DNA from: Niveibacterium sp. SC-1 | GTDB taxonomy: Bacteria; Pseudomonadota; Gammaproteobacteria; Burkholderiales; Rhodocyclaceae | Direction of reading: 5' to 3' | DNA: 64,000 bases | NCBI RefSeq assembly: GCF_038235435.1 | Contig: NZ_CP151275.1 | Span: 124,001 to 188,000, forward strand | Shown here: piece by piece, positions 11,898-18,678 of the stretch | Layout: each line of letters starts with the position of its first letter | Position numbering within the stretch: position 1 is the first letter of the stretch | Made by a program: the position numbers and the translations under genes | The notes under the pieces: generated by a model | Databases searched by the model: none | The model's input: the letters and a program-made list of their open reading frames with translations, nothing else | Told to the model about the DNA's origin: nothing

Positions 11898-12887
11898 ATG
11901 AGCGAACGTTCCGCCAACTGGTTCCTGCGCGCCCGTCTCAAGACGCGCCAGCTTCTGCTGCTGGTCGCACTCGATGACGAGGGCACGATCTTCCAGGCGG
12001 CGGAACGTCTCAACATGACGCAGCCGGCCGCGTCCAAGCTCCTCAAGGATCTGGAGGAAGCGCTGGGCGTCGATCTCTTCGAACGCCAGCCGCGCGGCAT
12101 GAAGCCCACCTGGTACGGCGAGATCATGGTGCGCCATGCGCGCATGGTGCTCGCCAACCTCACCCAGGCGCATGACGAGATCGAGGCGCTGCGCAGCGGC
12201 CTCACCGGCCAGGTGCGGCTGGGCGCGATCCTCGCCGCCTGTACCGAGCTCGTCCCGCGCACTGTTGCGCGCATCAAGGCCTTGCACCCGCAGTTGCAGG
12301 TGGTGGTGCACATGGACAGCAGCGACGGCCTGCACCAGCGCCTGAACCAGGGCCGGCTCGACGTAGTGATCGGCCGGCTCTTCGAGAACCACGACAAGTC
12401 CGGTCTCGACTACGAACCGCTCGCCGACGAGCCAATCTGCGTGATGGTGCGGCGCGACCATCCGCTCCTGCTGCAGGAGAACCTCGGGCTCGCCGATCTG
12501 CAGCAGGCGGCCTGGATCCTCCCGCCCGCGGGCGGCGTGCTGCGCCACCGCTTCGACCTGATGTATCGCGAGGCGGGACTGGAGCCGCCGCGCAACGTGG
12601 TGGAGACCAGCACGGTGGTGGTGATCACCCGCCTGCTCGAACAGACCGACATGCTCGCCCTGGTGCCGGCGGAACTCGCCCGTCATTACCAGGACCACGG
12701 CATGGGCGCGCGACTCCCCGCCGATGTGCCCTGCCGCATGGATGCCTACGGCATTATCCGGCGTCACGACCATCTGCTCTCGCCGGGTGCCGAGACCCTT
12801 CTACGTCTCCTGCGCATGACGGCGCGTGAGCTGTACGAGCCGGCATTGAACGCGCGTCATGCGCGCGTTGTTGTCCCAGCGAAATAG
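11898..12887 (+). CDS. LysR-family regulator, GbpR-like (galactose/arabinose binding-protein regulator)
   Basis: This 329-residue LysR regulator has the N-terminal helix-turn-helix (FQAAERLNMTQPAASKLLKDLE at about residues 30-52, shortened here to its core) and an effector domain. The opening RLKTRQLLLLVALDDEGTI resembles GbpR/CbeR-type regulators. In Agrobacterium GbpR controls the sugar-binding protein gene chvE in response to galactose, arabinose and fucose. The position between galM and the binding-protein genes supports such a role. It starts 9 bases after the galM stop, so it is probably co-transcribed with the Leloir genes. Confidence 0.82.
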   Translation: MSERSANWFLRARLKTRQLLLLVALDDEGTIFQAAERLNMTQPAASKLLKDLEEALGVDLFERQPRGMKPTWYGEIMVRHARMVLANLTQAHDEIEALRSGLTGQVRLGAILAACTELVPRTVARIKALHPQLQVVVHMDSSDGLHQRLNQGRLDVVIGRLFENHDKSGLDYEPLADEPICVMVRRDHPLLLQENLGLADLQQAAWILPPAGGVLRHRFDLMYREAGLEPPRNVVETSTVVVITRLLEQTDMLALVPAELARHYQDHGMGARLPADVPCRMDAYGIIRRHDHLLSPGAETLLRLLRMTARELYEPALNARHARVVVPAK

Positions 12888-13259
12888 TCCATCGGCATTC
12901 TCGGCATTGCTGCGCGTCGTTGTAAAAATCCTTTTCTTATAAGGGTTTACCTCAGGACTGGACGTCCTGGCGCAGTTATCGATTACGCTGCGCCGCCGCG
13001 AAAACTCAGCGGTTGTCTCCATGTGTCGAGACATTCCCGTGCCCTCACCCAAGCCCTATGGTTGCGCCGCGGATGTGGTGGGCATGCATTGCAGTTCCGG
13101 TATCCGCCTCGGCAAAACCGGAATTGTTCCTGCGATGCGTCGCCACCTAGCATCTGCGCTGATCGGTCCGCACACACGGTGGGGATCGATGCATCGGTGC
13201 GCGACAGCCCGGCGTCGCCCTGAGCCATTACACAAGCACGTCGGGCGAGGGAGGGGATC
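12888..13259. promoter_or_regulatory. Intergenic regulatory region ahead of the binding-protein genes
   Basis: These 372 bases hold no credible gene. Several dyads are visible. AAATCCTT at 12926-12933 faces AAGGGTTT at 12941-12948, matching at 7 of 8 positions across a 7-base gap that includes TATAAG. CAGGAC/GTCCTG lies near 12953-12969. TTCCGGT at 13095-13101 faces ACCGGAA at 13117-13123. CGATGCATCG is a palindrome at 13187-13196. The first may end the LysR transcript or form part of a promoter. The others are candidate binding sites for the adjacent GbpR-like regulator. I could not assign a firm -35/-10 pair. Confidence 0.4.
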
Positions 13260-14375
13260 GTGTTGCGCGTACTTCTGGCAAGCCTGGCGCTTGCATTGAC
13301 TTCGGCCGTCCATGCTCAGGGCGTGTCCGACAACAGCATCGTCATCGGACAGTCGGCGCCACTGTCCGGCCCAGCCGCACAGCTGGGCGTGGACATCAAT
13401 TTCGGCGCCAATCTCTACTTCTACGAGGTCAACCGGCGCGGCGGCGTCAACGGCCGCAAGATCCGCCTGCGCGTGCTCGACGACGGCTACGAGCCGCAGC
13501 GCACGGTGGCCAACACCAAGCGCCTGATCGAGGAGGACAAGGTCTTCGCGCTCTTCGGCTACATCGGTGCGCCGACCAGCGAAGCGGCCCTGCCCATCGC
13601 CACCAGCGCCGGCGTGCCTTTCCTCTCGCCCTTCTCGGGCGCGGAGTCCCTGCGCAACTACAACCGCGTGCTCTTCAACACCCGGGCGAGCTACTACGAC
13701 GAGACCGAGGCGATCGTGCGCCATCTGACGACGCTCGGTCTGACCCGCATCGCCGCCTTCTACGAGAACGACGAAAGCGGTCAGGGCGGTCTTGCGGGCG
13801 TGGAGCGCGCGCTCAAGCAGCGCAAACTGGAACTGGTTGCGCGTGGCACGGTGGAACGCAATGGCATCGACGTGGCGCAGGCGGTGCGCGAGATCACCGC
13901 GGCCAAACCGCAGGCGGTCGTGATGATGGCCGCCTACACGGGCAGCGTGGCCTTCATCCGCGAGATGCAGAAGCAGGATGTCGCGCCCAGTCTCTGGAAC
14001 GTCTCCTTCGTCGGCAGCCAGGTGCTGGCGCGCGAACTGGACGAGAGCGGTCGCGGCGTGCAGGTCTCGCAGGTCGTGCCGTTTCCCTGGGACACCAACC
14101 TGGCAGTGGTGCGTGACTATCAGAAGGTGCTGACCGAGGTGAAGGGCGCGCCGGGCTTCGGTTCGCTTGAGGGCTACATCGCGGCGCGCGCGCTGGTGGA
14201 GGGCCTGCGCCGTGCGGGACCGCAACCGACGCGCGAGAGTTTCATCAAGGCGCTGGAGACCCTGCGCAACTACGACATGGGTGGCTACAGCGTGAGCTTC
14301 GGCCCCAACGAGCACAACGGCTCGCGCTTCGTCGACCTCACCATGATCACGCGCGAGCAGCGCTTCCTGCGATAG
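13260..14375 (+). CDS. ABC transporter substrate-binding protein, LivK/Peripla_BP_6 type (orphan)
   Basis: This 371-residue periplasmic protein has a short Sec signal (MLRVLLASLALALTSAVHAQ) and a type I periplasmic-binding fold of the branched-chain amino acid/amide class: IVIGQSAPLSGPAAQLG near the N-terminus and GGVNGRKIRL about 50 residues on. The start is GTG at 13260, directly after GGAGGGGATC. No LivH/M/G/F genes of its own are adjacent; it sits 8 bases before a YtfQ-like sugar-binding gene. It could lend ligand to another transporter or present a ligand to a chemoreceptor. The ligand is unknown. Confidence 0.82.
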   Translation: MLRVLLASLALALTSAVHAQGVSDNSIVIGQSAPLSGPAAQLGVDINFGANLYFYEVNRRGGVNGRKIRLRVLDDGYEPQRTVANTKRLIEEDKVFALFGYIGAPTSEAALPIATSAGVPFLSPFSGAESLRNYNRVLFNTRASYYDETEAIVRHLTTLGLTRIAAFYENDESGQGGLAGVERALKQRKLELVARGTVERNGIDVAQAVREITAAKPQAVVMMAAYTGSVAFIREMQKQDVAPSLWNVSFVGSQVLARELDESGRGVQVSQVVPFPWDTNLAVVRDYQKVLTEVKGAPGFGSLEGYIAARALVEGLRRAGPQPTRESFIKALETLRNYDMGGYSVSFGPNEHNGSRFVDLTMITREQRFLR

Positions 14376-14383
14376 GACATGCC

Positions 14384-15331
14384 ATGAAGAAGTATTTGCT
14401 GATTGCCGCGGCGCTGATCGCGGGCATCGTCTCGCCGCTCGCCGGTGCGCGCGACCTCGTGCTCGGCTTTTCCCAACTCGGCGCCGAGAGCGCCTGGCGA
14501 CTTGCCAACACGCAGTCCATCCAGGAGTCCGCCGCGGCGGCGAAGATCCAGCTCAAGTTCGCTAACGCGGACCAGAAACAGGAGAACCAGATCAAGGCGA
14601 TCCGCGCCTTCATCCAGCAGAAGGTCGACGTGATCGCCTTCGCCCCGGTGGTCACCACCGGCTGGGACGAGGTGCTGCGCGAGGCGCAACAGGCAGGCAT
14701 TCCCGTGATCCTGACCGACCGCAGCATCGAGACGCATGACGACGGCTACTACCTTTCCTTCCTTGGCGCCGACTTCACCGAGGAAGGACGCCGTGCCGGC
14801 CGTTGGTTGCTGCGCAATGCGCCCAAGACCGGGGAGGTACGCATCGTCGAATTGCAGGGCAGCGCCGGTTCCGCGCCGGCGATCGAGCGCAAACGCGGCT
14901 TCGAGGAAGTCATCCGCGCCGATCCGCGCTTCAGGATCGTGCGCTCGCAGACCGCGGACTTCACCTTCGCCAAGGGCAAGGAAGTCATGGCGAGCTTCCT
15001 CAAGGCCGAGGGCAAGGGAAAAATCCATGTTCTCTACGCCCACAACGACGACATGGCCCTGGGCGCCATCCAGGCCATCGAGGAGGCCGGTCAGGCGCCG
15101 GCGAAGGACATCCTGGTGATCGGCGTCGACGCCGTGAAATCCGCTTTCGAGGCCATGGCGACGGGCAAGATGAACGTCAGCGTCGAGTGCAATCCGCTCA
15201 TCGGCCCGCAGCTCATGGACCTCGTGCGTTTCGCCGCCGAGGGCAAACCGATGCCCAAGCGCGTACAGACCCTGGAGGGCGTATTCCCCATGGAAGTCGC
15301 GAAGCGGGAACTGCCCAAGCGCAAGTACTGA
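14384..15331 (+). CDS. ytfQ: Sugar ABC transporter substrate-binding protein, YtfQ-like (copy 1)
   Basis: This 315-residue periplasmic protein has a Sec signal (MKKYLLIAAALIAGIVSPLAGA) and the type I sugar-binding fold seen in galactofuranose-binding YtfQ: LGFSQLGAESAWR, QKQENQIKAIRAF, AHNDDMALGAIQAIEEAG and SVECNPLIGPQLMD. It is a clear paralogue of the gene at 17464, with long near-identical stretches around the hinge and ligand positions. It probably delivers a hexose or pentose (galactofuranose, galactose or arabinose) to the YtfRT-YjfF importer, or feeds chemotaxis. It starts 8 bases after the preceding binding-protein gene. Confidence 0.88.
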   Translation: MKKYLLIAAALIAGIVSPLAGARDLVLGFSQLGAESAWRLANTQSIQESAAAAKIQLKFANADQKQENQIKAIRAFIQQKVDVIAFAPVVTTGWDEVLREAQQAGIPVILTDRSIETHDDGYYLSFLGADFTEEGRRAGRWLLRNAPKTGEVRIVELQGSAGSAPAIERKRGFEEVIRADPRFRIVRSQTADFTFAKGKEVMASFLKAEGKGKIHVLYAHNDDMALGAIQAIEEAGQAPAKDILVIGVDAVKSAFEAMATGKMNVSVECNPLIGPQLMDLVRFAAEGKPMPKRVQTLEGVFPMEVAKRELPKRKY

Positions 15332-15347
15332 TCACCCCTCGAGAGAC

Positions 15348-15362
15348 CGCCGGCTGCCGGCG
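15348..15362. terminator. Possible weak stem-loop after ytfQ copy 1
   Basis: CGCCGGC and GCCGGCG are perfect inverted repeats separated by one base, 17 bases after the stop. A realistic hairpin would use only the outer four pairs. There is no T run, so it is a weak or Rho-assisted terminator at best. Confidence 0.25.
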
Positions 15363-15420
15363 ACAGGCCCCCCGCGCGCACGCAAGGAAACTCGGGGCGG
15401 CCCGCCATGGCGTCGGGAGA

Positions 15421-15432
15421 GCAAGCGCTTGC
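15421..15432. promoter_or_regulatory. LacI-family operator candidate upstream of the dehydratase gene
   Basis: GCAAGCGCTTGC is a perfect 12-base palindrome with the AANCGNTT core typical of LacI-family operators. It lies about 90 bases before the predicted start site of the dehydratase transcript. An almost identical site (11 of 12 bases) lies at 24447-24458 in front of the lactonase gene. No LacI-family gene is in the window. Confidence 0.55.
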
Positions 15433-15444
15433 AAGGTGCTGGCC

Positions 15445-15470
15445 TATCTATATCAAATCAGGCATAGATA
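15445..15470. promoter_or_regulatory. Inverted repeat, probable activator site (LysR-like position)
   Basis: TATCTAT at 15445-15451 and ATAGATA at 15464-15470 are perfect inverted repeats with a 12-base spacer in an AT-rich patch. The centre is about 65 bases upstream of the start site predicted from the promoter at 15487-15515. That is where LysR-type activators usually bind. The GbpR-like protein (11898-12887) is the obvious candidate, by inference only. Confidence 0.45.
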
Positions 15471-15486
15471 AGTCCGAAACTGGAAT

Positions 15487-15515
15487 TTGAGCGATATGGA
15501 TTAGCTCACTAGGAT
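15487..15515 (+). promoter_or_regulatory. Predicted sigma-70 promoter of the dehydratase gene
   Basis: TTGAGC (15487-15492) and TAGGAT (15510-15515) are separated by 17 bases. The start of transcription would fall near 15522, leaving only 13-22 bases before the candidate start codons. This would be a very short leader without a Shine-Dalgarno sequence. Confidence 0.5.
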
Positions 15516-15534
15516 TGCGCCCACTTTCTGCTGC

Positions 15535-17274
15535 ATGGGCGTCATGAGCAAATCCGCCGCGGGTCCTCGAAAACTGCGTAGTCAGGCCTGGTTCGGGAAA
15601 CAGGACCGCGATGGTTTTGTCCATCGCGCCTGGATGAAGAACCAGGGCTATCCCGACGACCTCTTCGACGGCCGCCCGATCATCGGCATCTGCAATACCT
15701 GGTCCGAGTTCACGCCCTGCAACGGGCATTTCCGCGAGCTGGCGGACTTCGTCAAGCGCGGCGTCTGGGAAGCCGGCGGCTTCCCGCTCGAATTCCCGGT
15801 CACCTCCCTGGGCGAGACCCAGTTGCGTCCCACCGCGATGCTCTTTCGCAACCTGGTGGCGATGGACGTGGAGGAGTCGATCCGCGCCAATCCCATGGAC
15901 GGCGTGGTGCTGCTCATGGGCTGCGACAAGACCACGCCGGCGCTGCTGATGGGCGCCGCGAGCTGCGACCTGCCCACGATCGGGCTTTCCGGCGGGCCGA
16001 TGCTCAACGGCAAGTTCCGCGGTCGCGACATCGGCTCGGGTACCGACGTGTGGAAGATGTCCGAGCAGGTCCGCGCCGGCGAGCTGAGTGGCGAGGACTT
16101 CGCCGCCGCCGAGTCGTGCATGAACCGCTCCAAGGGTCACTGCCAGACCATGGGCACCGCCTCCACCATGGCCTGCATGGTCGAGGCCCTGGGCGTGTCG
16201 CTGCCCGAGAACGCGGCGATCCCCGCGGTGGATGCGCGCCGCAACCGGCTTGCCCAACTCACCGGCCGGCGCATCGTCGAGATGGTGAAGGAAGACCTCA
16301 GCCTCTCGAAGGTGATGACGCGCGAGGCCTTTGAAAACGCGATCAAGGTCAACGCCGCGATCGGCGGTTCCACCAATGCGGTGATCCATCTGATCGCGAT
16401 CGCGCGCCGCCTCGGCGTACCGCTGACGCTGGAGGACTGGGATCGCATCGGCGCCGGTGTGCCCTGCCTGGTGAACCTGCAGCCGACGGGCCGCTACCTG
16501 ATGGAAGAGTTCTACTACGCCGGCGGACTGCCCGCCGTGCTGCGCGAGCTGGGTGACTTCCTGCATCGCGACCTCCCCACGGTCAACGGCCGCATGCTGT
16601 GGGAGAACGTGCGCGAGGCCGAGTGCTTCGACCGCGAAGTGATCGCGACTGCCGCCGCGCCGCTGCGCAAGGAGTCGGGCATCGCGGTACTGCGCGGCAA
16701 CCTCGCGCCGGATGGCGCCATCATCAAGCCCTCCGCCGCGACGCCTGCATTGATGCGTCATCGCGGTCGCGCCGTGGTGTTCGAGAGCATCGAGGACTTC
16801 CACGCGCGCATCGACGACCCGGATCTCGATATCGACGAGACCTGCGTGATGGTGCTCAAGCACTGCGGCCCGCGTGGTTATCCGGGCATGGCCGAGGTCG
16901 GCAACATGCCGCTCCCGCCCAAGATCCTCAAGCGCGGCATCACCGACATGGTGCGCATTTCGGATGCACGCATGAGTGGCACCGCCTACGGCACCGTGGT
17001 GTTGCACACCTCGCCCGAAGCCGCCGCCGGTGGGCCGCTGGCGCTGGTGCGCGAGGGCGACATGATCGAACTCGACGTGGCCGCGCGCCGCCTGCATCTG
17101 GACGTGTCCGATGCGGAGCTCGCGCGGCGCCGCGCCGCATGGGTGGCCCCGCCCTCGCCGGCGCGGGGCTGGATCAAGCTCTATGTGGATCACGTCGAGC
17201 AGGCGCACCTCGGTGCGGATCTCGACTTTCTCGCGGGAGGCAGCGGGGCGGAGGTCGCCCGCGAATCGCACTAA
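15535..17274 (+). CDS. IlvD/Edd-family sugar-acid dehydratase (galactonate/arabinonate type)
   Basis: This 579-residue Fe-S dehydratase removes water from a sugar acid to give a 2-keto-3-deoxy acid. Candidate cluster cysteines are Cys62 (TPCNGHF), Cys130 (MGCDKTTPA) and Cys203 (SKGHCQTMG). The last context is typical of the L-arabinonate/D-xylonate branch rather than dihydroxyacid dehydratase (IlvD). With the lactonase and sugar dehydrogenase at 24-26 kb and dgoK-dgoA at 6-7 kb, D-galactonate is a likely substrate. L-arabinonate is also plausible because the family is often promiscuous. An ATG at 15544 is an equally possible start; neither has a good ribosome site. It sits between the two ytfQ-like genes. 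Confidence 0.85.
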   Translation: MGVMSKSAAGPRKLRSQAWFGKQDRDGFVHRAWMKNQGYPDDLFDGRPIIGICNTWSEFTPCNGHFRELADFVKRGVWEAGGFPLEFPVTSLGETQLRPTAMLFRNLVAMDVEESIRANPMDGVVLLMGCDKTTPALLMGAASCDLPTIGLSGGPMLNGKFRGRDIGSGTDVWKMSEQVRAGELSGEDFAAAESCMNRSKGHCQTMGTASTMACMVEALGVSLPENAAIPAVDARRNRLAQLTGRRIVEMVKEDLSLSKVMTREAFENAIKVNAAIGGSTNAVIHLIAIARRLGVPLTLEDWDRIGAGVPCLVNLQPTGRYLMEEFYYAGGLPAVLRELGDFLHRDLPTVNGRMLWENVREAECFDREVIATAAAPLRKESGIAVLRGNLAPDGAIIKPSAATPALMRHRGRAVVFESIEDFHARIDDPDLDIDETCVMVLKHCGPRGYPGMAEVGNMPLPPKILKRGITDMVRISDARMSGTAYGTVVLHTSPEAAAGGPLALVREGDMIELDVAARRLHLDVSDAELARRRAAWVAPPSPARGWIKLYVDHVEQAHLGADLDFLAGGSGAEVARESH

Positions 17275-17310
17275 AGAAAACAACGGCTGCGCGTAGTGAG
17301 ACGCCGTCAC

Positions 17311-17352
17311 AAGAACAAGAAATCAAGAACAAGAAATCAAGAACAAGAATTC
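17311..17352 (+). repeat. Three tandem 14-base purine-rich repeats
   Basis: Two identical units AAGAACAAGAAATC (17311-17324 and 17325-17338) are followed by a third with one change (17339-17352). A degenerate continuation rich in AAGAA runs to about 17377. The array lies in the 189-base spacer between the dehydratase gene and ytfQ copy 2. It is A-rich and C-poor in a GC-rich genome and would give an unstructured mRNA leader. The unit is not a multiple of 3, and no frame runs through it. Confidence 0.85.
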
Positions 17353-17463
17353 AAGAAGAAAAGAGCACAAGAAATTCCGCGCCGACGGTGTCGGCAGACA
17401 AGCGGACAACAGGGTCACCGGCCCCACTGCCCGGTAGCAGTAAATCTTGGAGGAGATGCAAAC

Positions 17464-18426
17464 ATGAGCTTCAACCGTCGTGTAATGGTGGGCATGCTGG
17501 CTGCGGCCGGCCTGGCAATGACTTCGATCGGCGCGCTGGCCGCCGACAAGAAGCTGACCCTGGGCTTCGCACAGATCGGTGCCGAGAGCGGCTGGCGCAC
17601 GGCCAACACCCAGTCCATCAAGGACGCCGCGCCCAAGGCCGGCATCAACCTGAAGTTCTCCGACGCGCAACAGAAGCAGGAGAACCAGATCAAGGCGATC
17701 CGCTCCTACATCGCCCAGAAGGTCGACGTGATCGCCTTCGCCCCGGTGGTGGAAACCGGCTTCGAGCCGGTGCTCAAGGAAGCCAAGGCCGCCGGCATTC
17801 CCGTGGTGCTGACCGACCGCAGCGTGAAGGTCTCCGACCCCTCGCTGTATGCCACCCAGATCGTCTCGGACTTCATCGACGAAGGTAACAAGGCCGGCAA
17901 GTGGCTGCTCGAGAACTACAAGGGCCAGGGCGAAGTGAACATCGTCGAACTGCAGGGCACGGTGGGCGCTGCCCCGGCCATCGATCGTCAGAAGGGTTTC
18001 GCCGACGCGATCAAGGCGGATCCGCGCTTCAAGATCATCCGTTCGCAGACCGGTGACTTCAACCGCGCCAAGGGCAAGGAAGTCATGGAGGCCTTCCTCA
18101 AAGCCGAAGGCAAGAAGATCAACGTGGTCTACGCCCACAACGACGACATGGCCCTGGGCGCGATCCAGGCCATCGAAGAAGCGGGCATGAAACCGGGCAA
18201 GGAAGTCATCGTCATCGGTATCGACGGCGTCAAAGGCGCCTTCGAAGCCATGGCCGAAGGCAAGATGAACGTCACCGTCGAGTGCAATCCGCTGATCGGC
18301 CCGCAGCTCATGGACGTGGTCAAGCAACTCGCCGGCGGCCAGCAACTGCCCAAGAAGATCCAGGCCAAGGAATCCATGTACACCATGGAGCAGGCCGCCA
18401 AAGAACTGCCCAACCGCAAGTACTGA
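17464..18426 (+). CDS. ytfQ: Sugar ABC transporter substrate-binding protein, YtfQ-like (copy 2)
   Basis: This 320-residue periplasmic protein has a signal peptide (MSFNRRVMVGMLAAAGLAMT, then SIGALAA) and the same YtfQ-type fold as the gene at 14384: LGFAQIGAESGWR, QKQENQIKAIRSY and VECNPLIGPQLMD. It is directly upstream of its ATPase and permease genes, so it is the likely main binding protein of the importer. In E. coli YtfQ binds galactofuranose. The ATG at 17464 follows GGAGGAG at 8 bases, a strong site. A hairpin after the stop separates it from ytfR, the usual way to express more binding protein than membrane components. Confidence 0.9.
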   Translation: MSFNRRVMVGMLAAAGLAMTSIGALAADKKLTLGFAQIGAESGWRTANTQSIKDAAPKAGINLKFSDAQQKQENQIKAIRSYIAQKVDVIAFAPVVETGFEPVLKEAKAAGIPVVLTDRSVKVSDPSLYATQIVSDFIDEGNKAGKWLLENYKGQGEVNIVELQGTVGAAPAIDRQKGFADAIKADPRFKIIRSQTGDFNRAKGKEVMEAFLKAEGKKINVVYAHNDDMALGAIQAIEEAGMKPGKEVIVIGIDGVKGAFEAMAEGKMNVTVECNPLIGPQLMDVVKQLAGGQQLPKKIQAKESMYTMEQAAKELPNRKY

Positions 18427-18446
18427 GCGCAAGTACCGATCGGCCT

Positions 18447-18471
18447 GACCGGGCGCCCCGTGCGCCCGGTC
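18447..18471 (+). terminator. GC-rich hairpin between ytfQ and ytfR (attenuator-like)
   Basis: GACCGGGCGC (18447-18456) and GCGCCCGGTC (18462-18471) form a perfect 10-pair stem with a CCCGT loop. No T run follows, so it probably stabilises the upstream mRNA end or causes partial termination rather than full stop. Confidence 0.6.
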
Positions 18472-18678
18472 TCCTCGCGCTACGGAAGGCGATATCCGTG
18501 TCATGAGGGACGGACGGTTCGTAGCTCAGGTCTTCGCCTGTGAATGCTAATGGCATGCGCAGGATGGTCTTGTCTTGCATGGCGTCTTCACGTTGCGGCG
18601 CGACGTTCGACGTCTTTGATCGGTGGGTGGCTGCACCCGCCCACCGTTCCTTTTCATGCGCTCGAAGGTTGCTCAGCC

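Noticed and set aside
15448..17310. Minus-strand open frame (620 codons) opposite the dehydratase gene
   Set aside because: Same reason: antisense to an enzyme with intact Fe-S cysteines and biased composition only.
17311..17352. CRISPR-like array
   Set aside because: The 14-base units are directly adjacent without spacers and lie in a transporter leader; no cas genes are present.
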